Source: Muribaculaceae bacterium (GTDB lineage Bacteria; Bacteroidota; Bacteroidia; Bacteroidales; Muribaculaceae). Taken from it: DNA of 5,215 nt. The notes under the pieces were generated by a model. It was not told the origin of the DNA, ran no database searches, and saw nothing but the letters and a program-made list of their open reading frames with translations. Position 1 is the stretch's first letter. Each line of letters opens with the position of its first letter. Positions 1-4,964 of the stretch are shown here, piece by piece. The stretch covers positions 1-5,215 of the forward strand of contig JAFZSS010000153.1 in assembly GCA_017619255.1 (NCBI GenBank), in the 5' to 3' direction. Position numbers and translations under genes: made by a program.

Positions 1-226
1 CATTGTGCTTGCCGCTCACGCGGAGGCACTTCTGTGAGTCGGCGACGCGACGCCATTGAGGTTCCTTATTTCCCAGGATGATGTCCTTGAACTGGTTCAT
101 ACCTGCATTGGTAAACATGAGTGTTGGGTCATCCTTGATTACCATAGGAGCAGAGGGCACGATGTGGTGGCCATTTTCCTCGAAGTAACGCTTGAATGTC
201 TCTCGAATTTCTTTAGCAGTGAGCAT
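1..226 (-). CDS. alaS: Alanyl-tRNA synthetase, N-terminal part (runs off the left edge)
   Basis: This is the start of the class II enzyme that charges tRNA(Ala) with alanine in the cytoplasm. The 75 visible residues begin [20 protein letters not shown] and continue through the family block [16 protein letters not shown] (about residues 33-48), then [16 protein letters not shown] (60-75). Both blocks are near-invariant parts of the catalytic core just before motif 2, so the identification rests on direct family recognition. The ATG at 226-224 places the N-terminus where other AlaS proteins begin (TAxEIRxxF), and no longer start is needed. The rest of the catalytic domain, the editing domain and the C-Ala domain lie outside the window. 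The gene diverges from the MerR-type gene, with 124 bp between the two start codons. No ribosome-binding sequence is visible, as is usual in Bacteroidota. Confidence 0.97.
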   Translation of the reverse strand, partial: MLTAKEIRETFKRYFEENGHHIVPSAPMVIKDDPTLMFTNAGMNQFKDIILGNKEPQWRRVADSQKCLRVSGKHN

Positions 227-268
227 AATTCTTTATCTTAATTTGTTATAAATGTTCTGTTTTTGTTG

Positions 269-276
269 CAAAGTTT
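269..276 (-). promoter_or_regulatory. Possible -7 element of the alaS promoter
   Basis: Read on the minus strand this is AAACTTTG, which matches five of the six fixed positions of the Bacteroidota -7 box TAnnTTTG. It lies 42 bp before the alaS ATG, a sensible leader length. No convincing TTTG-type -33 box is found at the expected distance, so the call is tentative. The element lies mostly inside the palindrome at 270-283, so anything binding there could affect both divergent genes. Confidence 0.35.
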
Positions 277-283
277 AAACTTT
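270..283. promoter_or_regulatory. Perfect 14-bp palindrome in the divergent promoter region (possible operator)
   Basis: AAAGTTTAAACTTT reads identically on both strands. It sits between the -33 and -7 boxes of the MerR-type gene and overlaps the putative -7 box of alaS. MerR-family regulators classically bind dyad operators in the promoter spacer, so autoregulation is a reasonable guess. The A/T-only core with a single G/C step per arm makes chance occurrence possible. Confidence 0.4.
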
Positions 284-350
284 TTGTTTACCTTTGCGGT
301 GTTGTAAACAACCTGCAAAGTTACTCAATTCTATCAATCTGTGCAAGACC

Positions 351-707
351 ATGCGAGAACTGGACAAAAAATTCTATAAAATCGGTGATGTATCAGAGAT
401 ACTGGGCATCCCTGAGTCGACATTGCGCTACTGGGAGACCCAGTTCACCATCATCAAGCCGAAGCGTAACAAGAAGAACATCCGTTACTACACGCCTAAC
501 GACATTGAAATCATCAGCAAGGTGTATTACCTCGTTAAGGAAAAAGGCTTGAAACTGGATGCAGCCCAAGCACAGATTCGCCATAACCGTGAGGGCGTGG
601 ACAAGCGCTTTGATGCCATCGAACAGCTCAAAGCGTTGAAGGCCCAGTTAGTGGCGTTCCAGAACAGCCTTGACGAACTGTTCCCCGACATCCCTGCCGC
701 CCGCTGA
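351..707 (+). CDS. MerR-type HTH transcriptional regulator, short form (118 aa)
   Basis: This is a small DNA-binding protein of the MerR superfamily. The winged helix-turn-helix spans about residues 8-60: FYKIGDVSEILGIPESTLRYWE forms the recognition HTH (the family's TLRYWE signature is at 24-29) and NIRYYTPND (43-51) is the wing. A leucine-rich, probably coiled-coil helix follows (about 85-111), as in MerR dimers. There is no C-terminal ligand-binding domain and no cysteine at all, so it is unlikely to sense metal or thiol stress in the classical way. The ATG at 351 is chosen because the upstream in-frame TTG at 294 falls inside the -7 promoter box. It is divergent from alaS, and to my knowledge short MerR-type genes next to alaS are common in Bacteroidota. 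Target genes and signal cannot be told from the sequence. Confidence 0.9.
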   Translation: MRELDKKFYKIGDVSEILGIPESTLRYWETQFTIIKPKRNKKNIRYYTPNDIEIISKVYYLVKEKGLKLDAAQAQIRHNREGVDKRFDAIEQLKALKAQLVAFQNSLDELFPDIPAAR

Positions 708-732
708 CCTGACACTTGAAGATATAACAATC

Positions 733-761
733 GAGGGCTGCTCATTATTTGGGCAGCCCTC
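733..761 (+). terminator. Hairpin after the MerR-type gene, probable terminator
   Basis: The arms GAGGGCTGC (733-741) and GCAGCCCTC (753-761) form a perfect 9-bp GC-rich stem with an 11-nt loop, starting 25 nt after the stop codon. No T-run follows on the plus strand, only a mixed sequence with scattered T's, so this is not a textbook intrinsic terminator. Its position and strength still suggest transcript ending or 3'-end protection. Four further outer pairs (726-729 with 764-767) may extend it. Confidence 0.6.
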
Positions 762-768
762 AATGTTG

Positions 769-784
769 TGTGGAATCATCCACA
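769..784. other. Small hairpin in the convergent spacer
   Basis: TGTGGA (769-774) and TCCACA (779-784) form a 6-bp stem with a 4-nt loop, 7 nt after the larger hairpin. It may be part of the transcript-ending region between the two convergent units, or may be chance. Confidence 0.3.
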
Positions 785-828
785 AACTTTCATCATATTC
801 TCCATGCCAAACCAATGGTGATGAGCCC

Positions 829-869
829 AAAAAAATTCTGGCAACACGCGGTCACCGCGCATTGCCAGA
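829..869 (-). terminator. Terminator of the leftward envelope-protein operon
   Basis: Arms at 837-844 (TCTGGCAA) and 862-869 (TTGCCAGA) pair perfectly. After a 2-nt mismatch on each side, an inner stem CGCGG/CCGCG (847-851 with 855-859) closes on a 3-nt loop. On the minus strand the stem is followed by AA and then seven T's (829-835 on the plus strand are all A, as is 829's neighbour run). It lies 49 nt past the stop of the OmpP1/FadL-type gene, so it is a convincing intrinsic terminator for leftward transcription. Confidence 0.85.
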
Positions 870-917
870 CTTAGTTAATGAATTTTATAAACGTAATTTC
901 TGGGTATAATTTCAGTT

Positions 918-2546
918 TTAGAATCTCATGCCCAAAGTGAGCGAGAAGCGGTTGTTGTTGTCCTTGACATCAGCACTGACATTGGGCTCATAACCGTACT
1001 GGTCGTTGATCGGAGAGAAGGCGTTGTAAACGCTCTCACGCATGTTGTGAACATAGGCCAGGTCGGTGTAGAATGCCTTGTAGCGGTAGCCCACACCACA
1101 GGTGATGTTCTGGACAGTGTTGTCATACTGGTAGGTCGGGTTGGTGCCGACGGTCGAGATGTTGTAATCATACTCGTCCACACCCTTCTCGACCTGGGTG
1201 GTCTTGTAGCTGTAACCGCCGCGAAGGCTCCAGTTGGGAGTGAGACGATACTCGGCACCCACACGGATAATGTGAGAGGGCTTGAAGTAGTCCTTGACAT
1301 TGGCGGTCACATCGGGGTAGTTATTGCCGCGATCGTCGCCGATGCGCATGGTCTGGTTAGCCACATACTCATAGTCGAGGCTGATGATGCCTTGGGTGCC
1401 GATGACACCTGCCACGCTACCCATGAAACGCCACGGCGTTGAGATGGTGTAGCTGCTGGAATAGTCATAGCCATCGTTGCTGCCCTTGTCGGCACTATAC
1501 AGCTGGTTACCGTCCTGGTAGGCCCTGAGCGAGGCTTCCACATAATAGGTGTCGCGCATGTCGTAATAGGTGGGCGTGTGGAACGCGGCACCAATGCGCA
1601 GCGCCTGGGTGGGACGCCAGATCAGACCCAACTTGAAGTTGACGCCGGTGCCCTCGGTATGGAGGTAGTTGTACAACCCCCAATCAGCACGAGTGTTGTG
1701 ATTGGTAATATCACTCAACAGCAGGTCCTCGTCATCGGCCATCACATAGGCATTGGTCAACTCTTCCTCATAGGCCTGGAAACTCCTGTAATCCAAATCC
1801 AGGATACCGAAGTCGAGACCGAAGTAGAGCTTGTTAGCCACATTGCCGCCGAAGGCGATGTTGTACTCGTCGGCATGACCACGCTCATCCACCTCATAGT
1901 AGGCATTACCCGTGGTGGCATCGCCAAACAGACCTTGCATGTAGTCGTTATTGGCATTGATGATACCCACATAGCCGTAGGTCTTGGTAGGCATGTCATA
2001 GGTGGTGATAGCAGCCCAAGGCGCATAGCCGTCAAAATATGGGTTAAAATCATCGGTCCAATAGAGGTCACCCTCGGTAAAACCGGGCACATTGACAAAC
2101 TCGTCGGCGATGAAGTTACTCATCGAGGTGGGGATATTAGCCACACCACCCACATAGTGACGATTGAACGACTGCAGTCGGTTATAGGTGAAACCGAAGT
2201 TGAGGTTGGGCACAGTTTCGGAGTCAAGACGGATGGCACCGACATAGCCAATGTTGTTGACATTGAACCTGGTCTCGGTCATCTTGTCCACTCCTGAAGT
2301 GGTGCTGACACGATCCACACTCATCGTGATTCCCAAGTCGGAACTGCGGTAAACACCGATACCGGCAGGGTTCTGGGTGAGTGTCGAGAGATCGCCTCCG
2401 AGGGCTCCGAATGCCCCCGCCATCGACTGGAAGCGCGAGGTACCGCGGAGTTCGGTTTGTGACATCTGCAGGACATCAAAAGCATCCTGTGCGTTTATCA
2501 TCAACGGCAGTCCACACAAGAGGAAAGCCAAAACTTTCTTTTTCAT
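918..2546 (-). CDS. OmpP1/FadL/TodX-family outer membrane beta-barrel protein
   Basis: A 542-residue exported protein predicted to form a FadL-type channel for hydrophobic compounds in the outer membrane. A signal peptide is clear: KKK at 2-4, a hydrophobic core to about 17, and probable cleavage after INA (19). The mature N-terminus carries the family's hatch signature, SMAGAFGALGGDLSTLTQNP followed by AGIG (41-64). Alternating beta-strand segments rich in aromatics follow, ending in FSLTLGMRF, a C-terminal beta-signal with terminal Phe for BAM insertion. The length is somewhat above the roughly 450 residues typical of FadL; acidic, Asn/Tyr-rich stretches (for example 265-285 and 350-370) look like extracellular loops. 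The ATG at 2546 begins the signal peptide; an in-frame TTG four codons upstream is less likely. Homologues are often labelled 'hemin receptor' in Bacteroidota, but no haem-binding feature is visible and the substrate is unknown. It lies 59 bp after the gene upstream, with no terminator between, so cotranscription is likely. Confidence 0.88.
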   Translation of the reverse strand: MKKKVLAFLLCGLPLMINAQDAFDVLQMSQTELRGTSRFQSMAGAFGALGGDLSTLTQNPAGIGVYRSSDLGITMSVDRVSTTSGVDKMTETRFNVNNIGYVGAIRLDSETVPNLNFGFTYNRLQSFNRHYVGGVANIPTSMSNFIADEFVNVPGFTEGDLYWTDDFNPYFDGYAPWAAITTYDMPTKTYGYVGIINANNDYMQGLFGDATTGNAYYEVDERGHADEYNIAFGGNVANKLYFGLDFGILDLDYRSFQAYEEELTNAYVMADDEDLLLSDITNHNTRADWGLYNYLHTEGTGVNFKLGLIWRPTQALRIGAAFHTPTYYDMRDTYYVEASLRAYQDGNQLYSADKGSNDGYDYSSSYTISTPWRFMGSVAGVIGTQGIISLDYEYVANQTMRIGDDRGNNYPDVTANVKDYFKPSHIIRVGAEYRLTPNWSLRGGYSYKTTQVEKGVDEYDYNISTVGTNPTYQYDNTVQNITCGVGYRYKAFYTDLAYVHNMRESVYNAFSPINDQYGYEPNVSADVKDNNNRFSLTLGMRF

Positions 2547-2605
2547 TGAATCAAGCAATTAGGTTTAAGAACAATGATTAATTACATGAGTTGAAAAGGA
2601 TTGGC

Positions 2606-3826
2606 TTAGCGACGACGACCGCCACCGCCCGACGATCCACCATGGCTACCGCCGCCTGATGATCCGCGGCTGCTGCCGCCACTGTAGGAACCACCACTGC
2701 TGTGCGAGCCACCACTGTAGGAGCCGCTGCTGCGCGAGCCGCCGCTGTAGGAGCCGCCGCTATGACCGCTGCTGCGTGAGCCGCCATAGGATGAGCTGCT
2801 GCCGCGTGAAACGCCTGACGAATTGCTGCTGCGTGATACGCCGCTGTTGCGTGAGGTTACACCTCCGCCGTTGCGTGAACCCATGTTACCACCGCGACCG
2901 GTAGCATATCCGCCACGGCCGCTTGCGCCGTTGCGTCCTACCGACGAGCCGCGTGTACCACCATTGCCACTGGATGAGATGCCATTACGCGATGGTCCGC
3001 TAGCCGTTCCGGCACTCACGCGTCCACGACCATTGCGATTGTTGGCCAAGCCAACACGCCCGCCACGGTCACGCCATCCGTGATCAGAGTAGCCGCCAGG
3101 TCTTGAAGGACGCCCATTATTCCAATGAGTGTTGTGTGCCCAGTTGTCATGCCAGCCATGCCAGCCCCAACCGACATTAGACCAGGGACGATAGCCCCAG
3201 TAAGACCAGTTCCAGAGCCTGGGTCCATACCAATAGCTGTGGTAATACCAGGGAGAATACCAGCTGTAGTACCAGGGATCATACCAGGTGTAGTACCAGG
3301 GATAATAGGCCCTGCGAGAATACCAGGGGAAATAGGAAGAATAGCCCCAGCCATAGTCTGCATAGCCCCAATCGCTGCCGATGATGAGGTTAACCGTGGG
3401 GGACTCACTGTAATAGAGTTCCACCAGGTCGTCGTCATCGCTCAGGATCACGATGTCGGGGTTGTAGAAGCGCTCGATGCGGCGCGTGTTGGCAAACATG
3501 TCATCGTCATAGATGCTGTCGCCGTTGAACCAAATGGTGTCGCCATTAATGTCAACCTCGTAGTTAAGCTCATAGGCTCCACGGCGGTTGTACTCGTCAA
3601 TATCGCGGTCGGTGCGATAGTTGTCTTGTACGGCCACCTTGTACTTTTCCGGGACCTCTCCATAGACCGTAACGGTCTTGGCCGGCTTGACGACCTTGGT
3701 GGTCTTAGCCTCGCCCTTCTTGGATGATGATGCATCGTAATAGATGTCGTCATAATCCTGCGCTTGTAGGATCGTGCCGGCACTAAGGGCCAGCAGTCCT
3801 ACCAGTGTGAAAATACGGTACTTCAT
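2606..3826 (-). CDS. Exported protein of unknown function: Trp/Tyr-rich middle and Ser/Gly/Arg-rich tail
   Basis: I do not recognise a named family. The 406-residue product starts with a signal peptide (MKYR, hydrophobic 5-20, probable cleavage after LQA at 22), so it leaves the cytoplasm. Residues 24-145 are a charged, possibly folded region with acidic clusters (DDD 107-109, DDDD 130-133) and a short strand-like segment DIVILS (124-129). Residues 151-230 hold 36 Trp or Tyr in 80 positions, including PWY at 167, 176, 184 and 192, the last three forming an 8-residue repeat PWYYxWYx. From about 240 the protein is nearly all Ser, Gly, Arg and Asn, with SYSGGS at 359, 369 and 380, ending in RRR. 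It is not lipidated: no lipobox Cys. The terminal RRR lacks the aromatic end of a beta-barrel and no sorting domain is seen. It precedes the FadL-type gene in a probable operon, suggesting an envelope or surface role; that is inference. Confidence 0.85.
   Translation of the reverse strand: MKYRIFTLVGLLALSAGTILQAQDYDDIYYDASSSKKGEAKTTKVVKPAKTVTVYGEVPEKYKVAVQDNYRTDRDIDEYNRRGAYELNYEVDINGDTIWFNGDSIYDDDMFANTRRIERFYNPDIVILSDDDDLVELYYSESPTVNLIIGSDWGYADYGWGYSSYFPWYSRRAYYPWYYTWYDPWYYSWYSPWYYHSYWYGPRLWNWSYWGYRPWSNVGWGWHGWHDNWAHNTHWNNGRPSRPGGYSDHGWRDRGGRVGLANNRNGRGRVSAGTASGPSRNGISSSGNGGTRGSSVGRNGASGRGGYATGRGGNMGSRNGGGVTSRNSGVSRSSNSSGVSRGSSSSYGGSRSSGHSGGSYSGGSRSSGSYSGGSHSSGGSYSGGSSRGSSGGGSHGGSSGGGGRRR
2672..2752 (-). 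repeat. Imperfect coding repeat in the Ser/Gly-rich tail
   Basis: This stretch encodes three copies of SYSGGS separated by four and five residues (codons 359-385), giving a DNA period of about 30-33 bp. The plus strand shows recurring 'ctgtaggagcc' and similar blocks. Such in-frame repeats can gain or lose units without breaking the reading frame. Confidence 0.7.
3242..3301 (-). repeat. 24-bp coding repeat for PWYYxWYx
   Basis: Codons 176-195 encode PWYYTWYD, PWYYSWYS and PWYY, a 24-bp period. On the plus strand this appears as repeated 'taccagg' blocks. The copies are in frame and similar at DNA level, which suggests origin by tandem duplication. Confidence 0.7.
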
Positions 3827-3888
3827 AAATGTTACGCTTTAAAAATTCATTAATATTAATAATGTCGTTTTCTGTCTTTTAGACCTTT

Positions 3889-3931
3889 ATCTTTTAAAAA
3901 AGTTTAAGATGAATATTAAATCTTTTAAAAA
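3889..3931. repeat. 12-bp direct repeat in the leader of the leftward operon
   Basis: ATCTTTTAAAAA occurs at 3889-3900 and again at 3920-3931, with start points 31 bp apart (about three helical turns). It lies in the presumed 5' leader of the exported-protein gene. It could be a protein-binding pair, but in such A/T-rich DNA it may be chance. Confidence 0.5.
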
Positions 3932-3950
3932 TGCGCCGCAAGTTATAACG

Positions 3951-3982
3951 CAAAATGATATAGGCGATGAATTTTTAGCAAA
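3951..3982 (-). promoter_or_regulatory. Possible promoter of the leftward operon
   Basis: On the minus strand a TTTG (3982-3979) is followed, after exactly 20 bp, by TCATTTTG (3958-3951). The latter matches five of six fixed positions of the TAnnTTTG -7 box. Transcription would start near 3945-3947, leaving a leader of about 120 nt that is strongly A/T-rich. It is the best candidate I find in 3827-4060 for this strand, but the A-to-C change in the -7 box makes it weak. Confidence 0.35.
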
Positions 3983-3993
3983 AAAATGCTAAA
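3974..3993. repeat. Inverted repeat with A-loop overlapping the putative -33 box
   Basis: TTTAGCA (3974-3980) and TGCTAAA (3987-3993) are perfect 7-bp inverted arms around six A's. The structure overlaps the TTTG proposed as the -33 box for the leftward operon, so it might be an operator, or a weak terminator-like hairpin. Nothing in the sequence decides between these. Confidence 0.45.
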
Positions 3994-4060
3994 TGCCGTC
4001 ATTTTTTACGCATAACGCACCCGTGCAGTACAAAAACCGTGCCAGAACGGAGAGGTATTA

Positions 4061-4081
4061 GGAGTGAGGAGTGAGGAGTGA
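4061..4081. repeat. Three tandem GGAGTGA heptamers
   Basis: Three perfect, contiguous 7-bp copies, followed by GGGA. The unit resembles the GGACTAA/GGACTAG rotation of the longer tract at 4102-4227, differing at two or three positions, but the two tracts are out of phase and separated by 20 bp. Confidence 0.95.
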
Positions 4082-4101
4082 GGGATTGGCATCCGTCATC
4101 A

Positions 4102-4227
4102 ACTAGGGACTAAGGACTAGGGATTAGGGACTAAGGACTAGGGACGAAGGACTAGGGACTAGGGACTAGGGACTAAGGACTAGGGACTAAGGACTAAGGA
4201 CTAGGGACTAAAAACTAAAAACTAAAA
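4102..4227. repeat. Eighteen tandem heptamers immediately upstream of the trmN6 promoter
   Basis: The tract is unbroken 7-bp periodicity for 126 bp. By unit: ACTAGGG eight times, ACTAAGG five times, ATTAGGG and ACGAAGG once each, then ACTAAAA three times at the promoter end. A final ACT runs into a T-run before the -7 box. Nearly every unit contains TAG or TAA and 7 is not a multiple of 3, so the tract is closed to translation on the plus strand. Together with 3827-4060, this fills the 427-bp gap between the divergent genes; no gene is seen in it on either strand. Confidence 0.95.
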
Positions 4228-4236
4228 ACTTTTTAC

Positions 4237-4244
4237 TATCTTTG
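4237..4244 (+). promoter_or_regulatory. -7 element of the trmN6 promoter
   Basis: TATCTTTG is an exact match to the Bacteroidota -7 box TAnnTTTG. It ends only 9 bp before the ATG at 4254, so the transcript would begin about 4-6 nt before the start codon and be nearly leaderless. The place where a -33 TTTG should lie (about 4213-4218) is occupied by the ACTAAAA repeat units and has no recognisable TTTG; the A-rich DNA may act in its place. Confidence 0.65.
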
Positions 4245-4253
4245 TTGCCAATC

Positions 4254-4964
4254 ATGGGACGAGAGAAGGTTTTTAGGTTCAAGCAGTTTGCGGTAATCAA
4301 TGACCGCACGGCGATGAAGGTGGGCACCGATGGTGTCCTGCTGGGCGCGTGGTGCCCTGTCGAGGGCATGCGCCGTGTGCTAGATGTGGGCACGGGATGC
4401 GGCGTCATCGCCCTGATGGTGGCCCAGCGCAACCAGGATGCCGTCATCAGCGCCATCGACATCGATGCGGCCGCCATCGAGGAGGCCACACTCAATTTTG
4501 CCAACTCTCCATGGGGTGAACGGCTGACAGCCGCTCTGACCGACTTTAACGCTATGACCGATGGTGAATGCTATGACCTGATCGTGTCTAACCCACCCTA
4601 TTTCAACAACGGCGTCTTGCCCACAGGTGACGCACGCACCATCGCCCGCCACACCCGTTCGCTCACCTACCGCCAACTCATTGAGGGCGCTGCCAGGCTG
4701 CTGAGCGAGAACGGCGCCCTGGCGCTCATCACGCCGACAGATGCCGAAAGCGAGATTGTCGAAGCAGCCACTTTCGCATCATTACCAGTGAGACGGGTCA
4801 CACGGGTCGTTGCCATTGAGGGCGCGCCCCCAAAACGCCTCCTGTGGCAACTGTCCCGCCGCAATATCGCCTACCACGAGGACTCGCTGACCATTGCCCA
4901 CAGCGATGGCTCGTTCACCGACGAATACATCGCGCTCACCAGCGCCTTCTACTTAAAAATGTAG
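4254..4964 (+). CDS. trmN6: tRNA1(Val) (adenine(37)-N6)-methyltransferase
   Basis: A 236-residue Rossmann-fold SAM-dependent methyltransferase of the YfiC/TrmN6 family, which in E. coli methylates N6 of A37, next to the anticodon of tRNA1(Val). The N-terminal family signature FRFKQFAVINDRTAMKVGTD (7-26) is followed by GVLLGAW (27-33). SAM-binding motif I is LDVGTGCG (43-50), and an acidic motif II is AIDID (67-71). The catalytic NPPY motif of N6-adenine enzymes is at 113-116 in LIVSNPPYFNNG. The C-terminus EYIALTSAFYLKM matches the E. coli ending (EAYTALTQAFYLFM), and length is close to the E. coli 245, so the gene is complete. The ATG at 4254 is chosen; the in-frame TTG at 4242 overlaps the -7 promoter box. 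It stands alone: no gene follows in the window, and its upstream neighbour reads the other way. No terminator hairpin is clear downstream. Target specificity is by homology only. Confidence 0.95.
   Translation: MGREKVFRFKQFAVINDRTAMKVGTDGVLLGAWCPVEGMRRVLDVGTGCGVIALMVAQRNQDAVISAIDIDAAAIEEATLNFANSPWGERLTAALTDFNAMTDGECYDLIVSNPPYFNNGVLPTGDARTIARHTRSLTYRQLIEGAARLLSENGALALITPTDAESEIVEAATFASLPVRRVTRVVAIEGAPPKRLLWQLSRRNIAYHEDSLTIAHSDGSFTDEYIALTSAFYLKM

Larger units (their letters stand above)
266..296 (+). promoter_or_regulatory. Bacteroidota-type promoter of the MerR-type gene
   Basis: TACCTTTG at 289-296 matches the Bacteroidota -7 consensus TAnnTTTG exactly. A TTG at 266-268 (partial -33 box TTTG) lies 20 bp upstream, within the usual spacing. 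Transcription would start near 300-302, leaving a leader of about 50 nt before the ATG at 351. The spacer between the boxes contains a perfect 14-bp palindrome (270-283). Confidence 0.6.

Noticed and set aside
56..241. Small plus-strand open frame opposite alaS
   Set aside because: The minus strand encodes an unmistakable AlaS N-terminus across the same bases.
301..312. Short dyad GTTGT-AA-ACAAC just after the MerR-type promoter
   Set aside because: The arms are only 5 bp in A/T-rich DNA; too weak to list as an operator.
294..350. Longer MerR-type protein starting at the TTG at 294
   Set aside because: The extension begins inside the -7 promoter box and adds 19 residues with no family resemblance; the ATG at 351 leads straight into the HTH.
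1578..2297. Long plus-strand open frame opposite the OmpP1/FadL-type gene
   Set aside because: It is the antisense of a clear outer membrane protein gene and shows no recognisable domain.
2547..2558. TTG start four codons upstream for the OmpP1/FadL-type protein
   Set aside because: The ATG at 2546 begins a standard signal peptide (MKKK); the upstream codons add LDS with no benefit.
2609..3727. Open frames opposite or overlapping the exported-protein gene (for example 3125-3727 plus, 3016-3438 minus)
   Set aside because: They are shadows of a repetitive, GC-biased coding region; their products are low-complexity and lack domains, while the 2606-3826 frame has a signal peptide and coherent structure.
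4242..4253. TTG start four codons upstream for trmN6
   Set aside because: This TTG is part of the -7 box (4237-4244), so it would lie upstream of the transcript start.
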